Shown here piece by piece: positions 1 to 11,124 of a stretch of DNA of 64,000 nt (position 1 is its first letter; each line of letters opens with the position of its first letter). The DNA comes from Undaria pinnatifida. Lineage: Eukaryota > Sar > Phaeophyceae > Laminariales > Alariaceae. Both the position numbers and the translations under genes were made by a program. Location of the stretch: NCBI GenBank assembly GCA_012845835.1, contig JABAKD010000020.1, positions 16,156,306 through 16,220,305 on the forward strand, in the 5' to 3' direction. Under the pieces are notes generated by a model, which made no database searches, had not been told where the DNA came from, and saw only the letters and a program-made list of their open reading frames with translations.

Positions 1-92
1 TGGCGGATTTCGATATTAGGTGGGGCGTTTGAGCAAGGGAGAGCGAGAAGGGGGGTGGGGGGTGGGGAGATTTTTTAGGAGGTTTGGGTCAC

Positions 93-470
93 AAATAATA
101 TTCAAATACACTCCGGCTGTGAGATCAAAGATATGTAGGGGCTTGTTATACGCGTGGTGCTAGGTCTAGGCGATCGTGCGGGTGGTTGGAAAAGGGGGGA
201 CGTTGGAGTTTTTTTGTTTTTGGGGGGGGGGTCGGGGGGAAAAGAATGAAAACTACGTGATGGATGGTCAGAAAGATAATGACGTGATATCAACTGCGTA
301 TAGTTGTTTATTACTCTGGCCGATTTCGATTGTGAGTTTATCAAGTGAATCCTGTAAGTCGAATAACCGGTGAGGGGAGGGCGGAGTTTTTAAGGACGTG
401 GGGGCCTGGTTTTGATCAAAAGGGAGCGGAGGCGGGGGGGGGGGGAGGGGGGGTGGGGGGGGGGGACGGG
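93..470 (-). repeat. Family D foldback fragment
   Basis: Positions 107-131 match the outer end of the family D inverted repeat (core ACTCCRGCTGTGAGATC). Positions 318-470 match the D internal segment in reverse (motifs TTTTGATCAAAA and GGCGGAGTTTTTAAGGACG), as in the complete copy at 52.6 kb. Sequence between them is unrelated, so this is a rearranged remnant. A G-rich run follows at 436-470. Confidence 0.6.
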
Positions 471-596
471 CGAGGCAGCTCAATTTGTGCGTGGAAACTT
501 TAAATCCTTCAAAGGGATAATTCTGACGGTTTTGGAAAAAAATTACATGTGCCCATACGTAATGGTATACGGTCCACCCGGTCGGGCATAACCTCG

Positions 597-905
597 GTCC
601 CCCCGGTGGCGTATCAGGTTATCCTCGAGCCTGGCATAGGTAAGTTTCGTGAGTTCGAGCCCCGCCTAGTGCATACTCATATAAAGTCGTGGGGACTTTT
701 TCTTGCGCACAAATTGACTTGCGGAAAGCGCCAGAGAGAGCGAGAGTTAGCAATACTCGATGAAAAATCGACGAGCGGTGGAAGTGCTGAACCCCATGCG
801 CGATAAAAATTGAAGGCAAGAACCGGGGGGGAGAACGGACGACACCTGTGACCACGGCTTGTCTAGAAGCTGGAAAGTAGAAGTGTGCGAGAAAAAAAAA
901 AAAAA
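597..905 (+). mobile_element. SINE family A, tRNA-derived, full-length copy
   Basis: The first ~75 bases look like a tRNA. There is an A-box-like GGTGGCGTATCAGG, then about 30 bases later a B-box-like GAGTTCGAGCCCC. A ~200-bp body follows, ending CACCTGTGACCACGGCTTGT, AAGCTGGAAAGTAGAAGTG and an A-rich tail of 13 or more A. At least five other copies occur in this window on both strands with the same order. tRNA-like head, unrelated body and A tail are the hallmarks of a SINE. No autonomous LINE is present here to mobilise it. Confidence 0.8.
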
Positions 906-1056
906 TCGATGAAAAATCGACGAGCAGTGAGTGGGATTGCCGAACCCTATGCGCGATAAAAAATGAAGGCACGAACCGTGGGGGAAGACGGAACGACACC
1001 TGTGACCACGGCTTGTCCAGAAGCCGGAAAGTAGAAGCGTGCAAGGAAAAAAACAA
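906..1056 (+). mobile_element. SINE family A, second 3' body in tandem
   Basis: Immediately after the A tail of the preceding copy, the 3' half of family A repeats (starting TCGATGAAAAATCGACGAGC, ending in the CCACGGCTTGTCCAGAAGC region and another A-rich tail). The tRNA head is absent. This is either a head-less tandem dimer or a second 5'-truncated insertion into the first tail. Confidence 0.75.
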
Positions 1057-1220
1057 CTACGACGAAGGTATGATTACTTCCGCCAGGTTTTAAAGTTGTG
1101 GGACGCGTATCATACATTATGATAGAAAGCATATACGTCGTATACGCGTATTCTACGTTCCATTACAAGGCTCCCTTACGTATATACTTTTCTTGGCCTT
1201 GGCTTTGTTTCTTTCTTCGT

Positions 1221-1515
1221 ATTGTTGTTGTTGTTGTTGTTGTTGGTGTTGTTGTTGGTGTTGTTCTCACATTAACTCGCATAATCAAGTCCGTGGTCAC
1301 AGGACAGGCTCCAGTCACTCTGGAGCTGAGGAATACCCCAGGGAAAAAACACAAACAAACCAAAGGTGGTACACGCATATATCACAGCTGACGCAATTCA
1401 TGCCTCCACCAGAAACATATAAAAGTGAAATCGGGAGTCAATCTACGATGTGCCAGGTCCATCGTACTGGTGCATACGTGTCATTACTCGCGTCTGGAAA
1501 AACCGACTATACCGT
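1221..1515 (-). mobile_element. Family B short retroelement, (AAC)n-tailed
   Basis: Read on the - strand this ~290-bp repeat ends in TGTGACCACGGACTTG, TGCGAGTTAATGTGAGAAC and an AAC microsatellite tail (seen here as GTT repeats from 1221). Near-identical copies lie at 10.5, 14.7 and 40.2 kb. The 3' motif resembles the end of SINE A, suggesting a common mobilising partner. Its 5' region has no clear tRNA or 5S similarity that I can recognise. Confidence 0.7.
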
Positions 1516-2136
1516 GTATGCGTTAGCGTCCACGTACGCAGAGAGTACCGGAGTTAGTGACGGTGTCATACGTATATACCGCAGGATTTCATCCGCCAAA
1601 AAGTTGGCTGTATTTTGCTGGAGGATTTTGTTTGGCGTTCTCTTTCCCGAAGCGTTCCACCCGAGGGGCCGAGAGGCCGACGGGTGATGAAGATGTAGAA
1701 TAATGCAGATAACAGAAACTGCTACGATTCGCAAGACAAGGTTATACGCCAAACGCAACGCCGAACAGAAACACCCCTTCATTGAGGATAGGCAAAAACC
1801 AACCACCGCAAATCTGCGCCCGACCCATCTTATTATTGTGCTTTGGTTCAACACCCCCCCCCCCGCCGTGAACGCCCCCTTCCCCTTCTCTTCCTTGAGA
1901 ATCAACGTCATGGTTCGTGTACATTTAAATTTCCGTTCTGCGCGGCGTAAAATATAACAACGAGGTACGCTACGTAACACGCGCCTAGACACGCGCGTAT
2001 GGTGCTATATAGCTATAATGCGTATTATACTACTACTGCTGCTGTCTATCGTATTACGAAGAGAGCAAAAAGGTGCGTATACTGCTGCTGTCGTCATAGT
2101 AATACGAATAAAGTTGCGGGCTCGTACATATGACCG
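1516..2136. other. No gene seen
   Basis: About 620 bases between two SINEs. Open frames here are short, overlap on both strands and show no recognisable domain. CTG/CTA-rich short runs occur near 2030-2095. Confidence 0.6.
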
Positions 2137-2432
2137 GTCGCCCCGGTGGCGTATCAGGTTATCCTCGAGCCTGGTATAGGTCAGTTTCGTGAGTTCGAGC
2201 CCCGTCGAGTGCACACTCGTATAAATTCGTTGGGACTTTTTCTTGTGGAAAAAATTGACCTGCGGAAAGCGCGAGAGCGTGAGTTAGCAACACTCGATGT
2301 ACAAAGCGACGAGCAGTTGGATTGGTGAACCCTGTGCGCGATAAAATCGAAGGCAAGAAGCGGGGAGGAGAAGGGACGACACCTGTGTCCGCAGCTTGTC
2401 CAGAAGCTGGAAAGTGAAAGTGTGCAAAATAT
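2137..2432 (+). mobile_element. SINE family A copy
   Basis: Same head (CGCCCCGGTGGCGTATCAGG, then GAGTTCGAGCCCC) and body as the 597 copy. It ends AGAAGCTGGAAAGTGAAAGTG with a very short A-rich tail. The poor tail suggests an older insertion. Confidence 0.8.
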
Positions 2433-4190
2433 GTATACTTAGTAGATGATAAATACTATAGACGGTCGGCCACAACCGTTGTCCTTCTCCCCTCCCCGTG
2501 TTCCCGGCGGAGGTGGATTGGGGGGGGGGGGGGAAGGCGCGAGCCATTCCCGCTGAAAAAATAACGCTACGCTGTCATCGCCTGTCATGTTGTGACTTAT
2601 TTTACCTGTTCGTTTCATTAGGTTGTTGTATTTTAACAAAACACGTGATCGCGCGAGCCACAATAAAATAAATGAACGAGATCTATTGCACAGATCGTTA
2701 CGCACGCGGAAAGGTTGCGCGCACCGAACAAGTAAAGGTCGAAGCCTCCCCCACCGGGGGGGCGTGGGTGGCGGGAGGGGAGCGACAGCAGTGAGTGGTC
2801 TTCCCCCTACGACGTATATCATTCGCTTTAGTGACCACCAAAATGCTACGCGGTGGGGGGTAGGTCCCTTTTTTTTTAGCTTTTTTTTTTTCAATGGCTC
2901 GAGAATGGCTCCTTCCTCCTGTTCCTTGCGGTCATCGTAGGCGTTCGTGCTGTTTTCAAAAATATTTCGATATGAATCCTTAGTGGGGGGTGGTTAGCTG
3001 TGTTGCGCCAAACTAACCACCTAACGTATTTTGATCAGTGAGGAGGTGCAGAGTCACTCGTGTGACTGCTGAAGACCAGGTAGTGAAAAACGGGGAGGAG
3101 GGGGTACTCCCTACCTAGCAAGTACGACTAGTACACTCACTCAAAAAAATGAAACAGCAGCAGGCTTTGAGCTGTCGATTCCTGGGTGGCTATCTCGCCT
3201 TTTTGGCCGAACCTTATATAGGGTTCGGCCGAACCTTATATAGTGTTCGGCCGAAGAAGGCCGGCACGTCCAAGATGTTGACTCAATCGAAGGGGCACCA
3301 AGTCTGCGTTCCGCAGATGGACAAAAACTGGTACACAAAAAACGAAAGTGTACGGAGCTAATAATGAGCTTTTTTTTTCTCGGATCTCCAGGAGGATCCA
3401 GACAAAAAAAAAATAAACAAAGAAAGCAGGAAATACATTATTTATATGCTGTAACGAGATAGGGACGTGAACGCAGGGTATCCCTTTGCCAGGTTATTGC
3501 CTAACTCGAGCAGGTCCTCGTTGGCATCCACGTCCCGCGCGTTGGAATGAGATAGAAGAAGGCTACTCCAATTCACGTCAAGGCGGGAGTCTATTTTTTT
3601 CGAAGGGCACGTAGGGCAGCCTCGGAGAAAAAGTTCCGCAACACATGTCCTCCCCTGTTTTTCCGATGTGAACCAACAAGCCTCCCAAGCAGCAAGTCAA
3701 AAACACAACAACACGTGGTAATACGTTCTGTTTCCCATTGTTGTTGGTTTACCGGCGGAACTCAAGGACAGTACCATAACACTAGCGAGCCCAACCTGAT
3801 GACCCGTGTATGTAATACGTATGCAGAAATGTGGCACTTGAAAAGTCTTTCGGGTAAGCGCCGATTCCTCGGCGAACTAGAGTATACTGCTATTAAATAG
3901 TTGAAGGTGAGGCTCCTCGAAGCTCACCCCCACACTTCTGAACCGGGCGAGGCCACGAAGCCACGAAAAACGCCAAGGCCGAGAAGGGAAACGAAAGAAA
4001 TCCTAGCCATACTGGGCCAGAGCAACGTCCAGCGCCACACCGGCCCATCGCCAGCAGGGGGGGGGGGGAGGAGGGGGGAGAATGCGCCGATGCTATACAG
4101 AAACACTAAGCTGCCGCTATACTTGCCCATAGCATCGGGGGGGGGGGGGGCGCATTTGTTGCTTGCTTTGGTATTTTGACTGTTGACCAC
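2433..4190. other. No gene seen; short direct repeat at 3205-3254
   Basis: No supported gene. Positions 3205-3254 contain two adjacent 22-bp units (GGCCGAACCTTATATAG followed by G/T-GTTC) that also form the palindrome TTCGGCCGAA. G homopolymers occur at 2519-2533 and 4057-4068. Open frames are overlapping and low-complexity. Confidence 0.55.
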
Positions 4191-4215
4191 GCATCCCTTT
4201 CGAGACGGAGAACCG
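4130..4215. repeat. Family G short repeat (G-run plus GTTGACCACG motif)
   Basis: A long G run is followed by GTTGACCACGCATCCC and TTTCGAGACGG. The same arrangement recurs near 6070-6160 and 46715-46790, so it is a dispersed repeat. Its nature is unknown. Confidence 0.5.
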
Positions 4216-4460
4216 TTCCTACGACTGATTCTACGATAGCCCCCCCCCCAAAACCGGCGATTTCTTTCACGAACTCTTCATGGTTACCCGACACGAGGAA
4301 ATATATATGCTAGGAAAAAAATATCTCCTTGTATTCTCTTGTTTGCAAAGGACGATCAAACGATGACGTCGGGGTGGCAAGGGGCACCGTATTGCAGGCG
4401 TTACGGCCCGGAGCTGGTTTCAAAACCGGCGATTTCGCAGAACGACTCCTGACTTCCAAT
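4215..4460. repeat. Family F repeat, rearranged copy
   Basis: Shares blocks with 54.69-55.24 and 59.28-59.62 kb: GATTCTACGATAGCCCCC, AAAACCGGCGATTTC, GACGATCAAACGATGACGTC and CACCGTATTGCAGG-like segments. Block order differs from the other two copies. Confidence 0.45.
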
Positions 4461-4619
4461 AAAGGCACCTCCAACTTTCGGACGCCCAGAACATCTCTTA
4501 AATATACCTGGTATTACATTATAACCTTTTTCTTGTCTTAATAATCTCCTTCCTCTTTATTTGCGGAGGGGGGGGGGGGGGTTCTCATACTTCGTACATG
4601 TCCCAGTTCATGAGCATAA

Positions 4620-4900
4620 GACCCTACACTCGCTCACCTTGAACGCCGGGACTGAGCACGTAGTGTCTGCACCAACCAGGCACGGGGGGGAGGGGCGTGA
4701 TTATCGTACCATGCATTATGCCGCGCCGTAGTTCGTTGGACCACAATGAACCCTCGAATCCCCCACAATAGAGTGTCGGGACGGAACACGTCGGGTTTTC
4801 GCCGACGACCAAACTAAACATTCGCTTGCACCACACAAGCAAGCGCGAAGCGGCGCGTGAGGTGTTCGGCGAGTCGCACGAAGGGCTGTAGCTGCATCCT
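4620..4900 (-). repeat. Family C repeat, truncated copy
   Basis: Reverse-complement matches to the C core: GACGGAACACGTCGGG, TTTTCGCCGACGACC, then GTGAGGTGTTCGGCGAGTCG. Much more diverged than the copies at 5.0 and 15.6 kb. Confidence 0.6.
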
Positions 4901-4901
4901 A

Positions 4902-5470
4902 CTAAGCACCGCTTCGTTCGTGGACGGACTTCGGCACCTTGTGCGTGTAGTTTCTTGGATGACAGCGTCGGATGGCTTGATTCATTTTTTGGTGGTGTGG
5001 TGATACCTTCGCGGGGGCGAGGAGGCGGGAGGGGGTGTACTTACAGTTTGTGCATGACCGTGTAGTCGTCTGACCATAGACCTTCGCATCCCTACTTTGC
5101 CGGGACAGAGCACGTCGGGTTTTCACCAACCACAGGCAGACATTGTTTGCACCAAGCGCAAAGCGCCTTGAGGTGTTCGGCGAGTGGCAAAGTGAGCTGC
5201 ATCCTTCTAAGAACCGCTCGTAAGACGGACTTCTTGGCACACCTTGTGCCTACTTTCTTGCTTATGGATGACAGCGCCACAATCAACGAGTTGCTTTGTT
5301 TTCTGGTGTGGCCACTCCAGAGACAGCAATGAATGGGATTAATTACTATGTAACTGCCTCGTGAGTGCCCTACCATATTCACACTACGTGATGTGACCAT
5401 TCCCCTTGTGCGAAGTTAGAGTTCTCCACCCTGCACAATATGATCTAACTCGATAGCCATGTGAAGAGGG
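4902..5470 (-). repeat. Family C repeat, long copy (with partial duplicate at left)
   Basis: 5045-5470 matches 15355-15785 in reverse over the whole ~430-bp unit. This includes the distal part (GGTGTGGCCACTCC, CACTACGTGATG, CACAATATGATCTAACTCG) as well as the core (GGACAGAGCACGTCGGG). A partial second distal segment lies at 4902-5010. No terminal inverted repeats or coding capacity were seen, so the element class is undetermined. Confidence 0.65.
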
Positions 5471-5640
5471 CGGGGGGCGGAGAAATCAATGTATCGCTGA
5501 AAAAAAAGTGGGATATGTGCGGGATATGCGAAATTTAAAGTGAATAGTTTTAGTTATTTGCCACAGCACTATATATGCTGTATGATGATATATGCGCAAC
5601 CAATATGCCGCTATAGGCTCCTACTATGTTTTTGTTTCGT

Positions 5641-5951
5641 TTTTCTCACACTATCCACTTTCCAGCTTCTGGACAAGCCGTGGTCACAGAGAAGAGGGTG
5701 TCGTCCCGTTTTCCCCCCCGGTTCTTGCCTTCAAGTTATTTACTTGCGCATAGAGGGTTCAGCAATCCCACTGCTCGTCCATTTTTCATCGGGTATTGCA
5801 AGGTTAACGCTGTCGCGCTTTCCACGAGCCAATTTGTGCACAAAAAAAAGTCCCAACGAATTTGTACGACTATGTACTCGGCGGGGCTCGAACTCACGAA
5901 ACTGACCTATACACCAGGCTCGAGGATAACCTGATACGCCACCGGGGCGAC
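5641..5951 (-). mobile_element. SINE family A copy, reverse orientation
   Basis: Reverse complement of the A consensus. The tRNA-like head ends at about 5951 (CGCCACCGGGGCGACC), the B box is GGGGCTCGAACTC at 5883, and the 3' end (CCAGCTTCTGGACAAGCCG) is at 5661. The poly(T) tail equivalent is short. Confidence 0.8.
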
Positions 5952-6599
5952 CGGCATATAGATAGGCGGGGGTCGGCAGGACGGAAGAGACACCAAAACC
6001 AAAACACGATCCCGTGCCGCGCGGTATATGAGCGGTCAGATTGCCGAGATCGCCCCCCGGCTCTGGGCGGGGGGAGTCGGTGCGAGGGCGTACAAACTCA
6101 TTATTTGTTGCGTTTCCCTATTAACCATTGACCACACGCATTTCCGTTTTCGAGACGGATGGTGTAAAGTTATTGGTGGGGGTCCTGCCGTCGACGCCAC
6201 ACGGAAAGTTATAGTGGGGCATACAGAGTGCCCCCTGCAGGTCTGCCAATTGAGCAGGTCCTCGGAGAGTACTCACTTTCTTTGCCTTCGTAGAGACGTA
6301 GCTTTATTCGATTCCACCAGAGCCCCGGATAGCTTCTGAGGTCGGAGGCTCGCGCCTCCGATCTATTTCCTAACTTTCCCGAATATAAAACGCCAACCTT
6401 ATCATACGAAACCCATCCAAATGATATCAAATTCGGATAATTACAGGCCTTTCGAGGCCGCATCTTAACAATGGCCCCTTTCCTATAGTGTTGGTTGTAA
6501 CATATACGACAGAGAGACGTCCGAAATTTGGGCGCTCACAGGCGAGGGTAGGTGGGGGGGGGGAGTCGGGAAGACGAGAGGGCGACATCATACTTTTTA

Positions 6600-6690
6600 T
6601 GAAAAATATTTCAAGGACGTCAGCCGTGAGTTCGACGAATTTCAGGTCAATACTCATCTTTGCAAGCTGTGTTGGTGGTACTCTTGAAAT
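6600..6690 (-). repeat. Family D terminal fragment
   Basis: GTCAGCCGTGAGTTCGACGA followed by CTCATCTTTGCAAGCTGTGT matches the outer part of the D inverted repeat. Only one arm is present. Confidence 0.5.
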
Positions 6691-7882
6691 ATCCTAATAA
6701 TATACTCCGTATTATTTACTTCGAAGTAATTATTAGCAACAAAAAGAACAACAATCAATGATGTGCTCACTACCTGGTACCTTGTACTGGTATGATTATT
6801 ATGTACCTGGTACACAGCATCACGCATCATGAACAACAACAACAACAACAGGAGACCACACAACGCACACCACAACCGATATACTGCCTGCCTGTCGTCA
6901 GTTACACGCCGGCGCTTCTTCTCGAGGTAAATAATTCAAAACAACATCATGTGGAATCGTGGGCCGGAAGCCCCGGACAGGCATGAAGCGGCGGATGCTA
7001 CTTGCTGTGGTTTTCCGTATGTCGCTGCTGCTGTGATGGCGCGGTGTTTTGCTACATACTACAACAGCAGTGCACTTTGTTTGGTGTTTATCCTCGCGCG
7101 ACGTCTCGAAGTAATTTATTACTATAAAATAACAAGAAACTCATGTGGGATAGACAACCTACCGCCGTAGTGACAACTATCACTCTATCTTAGTCAAACA
7201 CCAAACAAACCCAACACACAGCAGAGTGAAGACGGACTCACGACGAGCTCACCCACCGCGCACTCCCTCTATCTGCCCGTCTCCGGAGTCCATCTCAAAA
7301 ACGCACACACAGCAGGGCCCAGCACGGGCGGGGGAGGGGGGCGCACATACAACGGGAACAGGACACCCGTAAGAAAAACTGGAAGCCGCCGTACTAGTTG
7401 GTGACATCAACCGCCGTGTCGTAAATAGACATGTAGATGCTGGCGGTGCGATTTTTTTCATCTTTTTTGTGACTTAAAATCTGGCTTAAAATGAACATAT
7501 ACTGCAAAAAAAACAGTAAAAAAACAGATTTTGACCGACGACTATGTTATTCCGCGTGAGCTTATCCGAACAGGACGGTGTGCCACCCATCCGGCGACAT
7601 GACTCCAGGATTTTGATCTCAAATTTTGTCCCCTCTCCTGTTGCTGCTGCTGTTTTGGAACCCTTTGGTCGGGGCACACGTAGGCAGGACTCAACAAAGG
7701 GATCCTTCTTGACCTCTAGCCTAGCCAAGGCTTCTCTTTTATTAGCTAGGAGCGCCAAAAATCGCCAACGTGAGGGTTCGCGCAAGCGCAGGCCGGCGAC
7801 GGTCTAGGCTCGCGGTGCAGCAGCCGCCTGCTCTTGAGCATCTGAGCATCTGAAATAACGGTGTGTGACTGGAAAAAGAAGG
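6691..7882. other. No gene seen
   Basis: No supported gene upstream of the candidate exon at 7883. Positions 6832-6850 hold an ACA microsatellite, and several TACCTGGTA-type words occur near 6773-6815. Confidence 0.55.
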
Positions 7883-8015
7883 ATGGCCTCTACTACGCCC
7901 AAGCTGAGCCTGCTGGCGATTGCCTTGGCGGTCGCTGCTGGACCTGAGGCGGCCTTCGGGGTCAAGCCGGACTCTGAGGAGGCCCTGGGACAGGCTAGCT
8001 GGGGGCCAGCTTTGG
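7883..8015 (+). CDS. Candidate first exon of a secreted or plastid-targeted protein (partial)
   Basis: An ATG at 7883 opens a frame whose first ~26 residues form a classic signal peptide: a Lys near the start, a hydrophobic stretch LSLLAIALAVAA, and small residues before an AAFG sequence. A strong donor-like GTGAGC follows at 8016, so this could be a signal-peptide exon. Unspliced, the frame stops at 8050 after 56 codons. In heterokont algae an A/F boundary after the signal peptide (ASAFAP-like) marks plastid import, and AAFGVKP loosely fits this. No downstream exon was found, so it may be an orphan, a pseudogene fragment or chance. Codon composition is GC-rich, unlike the AT-rich flanks. Confidence 0.3.
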
Positions 8016-8050
8016 GTGAGCGAGGCCTGTTGGGCGTGACACGATCGTAG

Positions 8051-10268
8051 ATAACCGTTGCGATTCGAGCAAAAGGTAGCCAGCATTCTCGTTGAGAGTT
8101 TTCAGTTTTACCCACATGGTACGGTATGATACATACAACAGTAGCAGTCGGTGCTTTGGCAAACGATAATACACGCACTAAAATGGGACCCCCGTACTAA
8201 CTCGTTTATGGTACAGTATTTTTTAGTAAGAGGTTATCGTTATGACCAGTTATTTAACCGCACTGAGATGGGCATCTGCACTAAAAGGTACCGCACGAAA
8301 TCGGCTCGATTACTGCTGTACCGCACGGTATTTTGTCTTGTTAGTTTTGTGTGTTCTCAACATCGTTATTCAAATATCGAGTCGAATGGCCCGAAAAAAA
8401 TATTCGAAATCACCTGTCACTATTAATACTATATTTCGGAGTAGATACACATGCATAACGCTGCTGTAGCTATACTACGAGTACGCATTGCTTGAGTAAC
8501 CAAAGCTTGCACCGCCATTCCGGTATAGGGAAGTGTTGCTGTTGACGGTCGACTAATGGAGTTTCGTGGAAGTCTCAGTTCTTCGACCGTCCGTGTCTCA
8601 CTTCTGGCAGCGGCACCAGACATGCGTATCGATTGCTGTGCTTGTCTAAAAATTGGTATAATTTCATTTTTTTTATCTATAATTTTCTTCATCAACTTTG
8701 CGGAGTCGAGATCTGCCATCTCCGCCTCCCAGTGACCGGCGGCCACCACCTATATACTGCTGCTGCTGTAGCACAGCGCACCAGCACAGCATAACTCACA
8801 GCCCAAACACTAAACGCCGAGAGCCGAGAGCTTTCGTGTCTACGAGTATCCAAATTAGAGAGCTGTGCGCAAGCAAATTTGGTTTTATTTTTGTCTGGTT
8901 CACGCTCAACCTCACCCCCTTTTTGCATATAGTGCGTGGTTCTCGATGCCACTTCACGGCTCCCGTCCTCGACAATTTTCCGAGCCTGCTGTATGCAAGA
9001 ACATCTTTGATACAGTATAGAACACCCTAATTAATGAATTAATGTCGTACCCTTGTGCAGCACACCATCGCATCATTGAATTTTATGTTTATAGGATAAA
9101 GTATTAACTACTCGAATTATATTACATCATAGGATAAAGTATAGAAATCTTCCGTCTTGCGCACGCGGGCATCGATTATGCGAGTTAAATAATGTGAGAA
9201 CAACAACAACAGCAACAAGCGCGCTCGCAACTCACTCGTATTAATCTTCCGGGACCCATAGGACCATGATATGAGCGCTCAAGTATGCGCAAAATTGCGG
9301 TCTTTTTTCACAGCATAGTGTGAGCCTGCACTATACATACGAGTAGACGGTAGTTCATCCAAAGCTCGTGTTGTAAAACCCCTTGCATTGGAGTCCGTCC
9401 AACGTTCAAAACACCGTCATCTCGATTATGATCGCTGATGATGTACGCAATAGTCATGTATTCGTCAATTTTTTTTCAAAGAGGGTTTCGTACGAGTAAT
9501 ATTGCTTCGACTAACGCTGTTTGTCCTCACGATACGTGCTGCCTCCGGTAGGTACGGCGGTAGCCCGATATCAACAACACTTACCAGCGACTTGATACTG
9601 TATCACGATACATTTTTCTAGATAGGAACATCTGGCCCTTACCGTCCCTCCCTCCCTCCCTCCCTGTCCCTCCCTCCCTCCCCTCGCATCCAACCTCTGG
9701 CGTCGTGCTTAGTTATTTGTTTGTGTACCTGGTAGCTACTAGTATTTAACAACGAAAATGTAGACCCAACTCAAGGGGTTGCTTTTTGGTAAGTTCCGAA
9801 CATTCGAAGAGGAGGTGGACAGACAAGACAGGCAAGCAGACAGACAACGCACGTACTTTCGTTTTTTTTTTGTGCGTATACTTTTTTCGCGTTGTTGTAC
9901 TCATATGGCCGTACGCGGACTCTCATGTACTCTTGTCCTGTCACCACTCGTAGAACGTTGCAGTCTCACACCAAATATTGTACAGACTTGGTCTGCCCTC
10001 TTCTATACTGTTTGTACATGGTAGACTACAGCAGCAGTAGTGCAAGGGCTCTTACTTCATGTTATGAAAGTAAAACATGTCATAGCCCGGTAGGTCATTT
10101 AGTTGGATACAGATATTAATAGTGGGATTCATTGTCCGTTTTCACTCATCGCTCGTCTGCGCATGCATGTCTTGTCTCGGGTACTCGTAGTGTAGGTTGG
10201 GCATGGGTCTGGGAAGAACAACTTGTAGCAGACAACTCGCTTTTTCTTTTGTACCGGTAGGTGCTTCT
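8051..10268. other. No gene seen; short simple repeats
   Basis: About 2.2 kb without a supported gene. A (CCCT)n microsatellite lies at 9646-9685. A family B 3' fragment (GAGTTAAATAATGTGAGAAC plus AAC units) lies at 9180-9217. The motif AGGATAAAGTAT occurs twice near 9095 and 9132. Confidence 0.55.
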
Positions 10269-10269
10269 T

Positions 10270-10330
10270 TTTGTTATTGTTGTCTCACATTAACTCTTGT
10301 AAATATAGAGTCCGTGGTCACACAAAGGTG
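10270..10330 (-). mobile_element. Family B 3' fragment
   Basis: TTGTTGTCTCACATTAACTC then AGTCCGTGGTCACA matches the 3' end of family B in reverse. Only ~55 bases remain. Confidence 0.55.
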
Positions 10331-10511
10331 CTGGAGCCCTAGGAAGATCCGAAAAACCAAATGAAATCTGTAATCTGTACTCGCCGAACGGGGTACGTTG
10401 CTTGCTCATACGGAGCAATGCCATACATATCGTTATCCTACGACACCGAGGAGGTTGGAGCTTTTTCGTTTTGGGCTTTTCGTGGTTCCATTTTTATCCA
10501 AACAGCAGTAT

Positions 10512-10770
10512 ATAGTTGTTGTTCTCACATTAACTCGCATAATCAAGTCCGTGGTCACAGGACAGGCTCCAGTCACTCTGGAGCTGAGGAATACCCCAGG
10601 GAAAAAACACAAACAACCCAAAGGCGGTACACGCATATGTCACAGCTGACGCAATTCATGCCTCCGGCAGAAAAATAGAAAAGTGAAATTGGGAGTCAGC
10701 CTACGATGTGCCAGGTCCATACCTGGTGCATACGTCTCACTACTCGCGGCTGGAAAAACCGACTATAACC
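10512..10770 (-). mobile_element. Family B short retroelement copy
   Basis: Closely matches 1221-1515, including CAGCTGACGCAATTCATGCC and CCTACGATGTGCCAGGTCC. The GTT/AAC tail is reduced to two units. It ends near GGAAAAACCGACTATA. Confidence 0.7.
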
Positions 10771-10801
10771 GCTTTCGACCCAAGAAGTATTAGCGATGCC
10801 G

Positions 10802-11098
10802 GTCGCCCCGGTGGCGTATCAGGTTATCCTCGAGCCTGGTATAGGTCAGTTTCGTGAGTTCGAGCCCCGCCGAGTGCATACTGGTATAAATTCGTTGGGA
10901 CTTTTTCTTGTGTACAAATTGACTTGCGGAAAGCGCGAGAGTGTGAGGTACGTAGCAACACTCGATGAAAAAATCGACGAGGAGTGGGATTACAGAACCC
11001 TATGCGCGATGAAAATTGAAGGCAAGAACCGGGGGGGAAAAGGGACGACACCTGTGACCACGGCTTGTCCATAAGCTGGAAAGTAAAAGTGTGAGAGA
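10802..11098 (+). mobile_element. SINE family A copy
   Basis: Full head-to-tail match to the A consensus: the head CGCCCCGGTGGCGTATCAGG, the B-box-like GAGTTCGAGCCCC, then CACCTGTGACCACGGCTTGT and an A/G-rich tail running to about 11122. It starts only ~30 bp after the end of a reverse family B copy. Confidence 0.8.
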
Positions 11099-11124
11099 AA
11101 GAAAAGACGAGAAAAAAAAAAAGG

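Noticed and set aside
619-1056. 145-codon - strand frame
   Set aside because: Entirely within SINE A copies; the similar peptides at other A copies are repeat artefacts.
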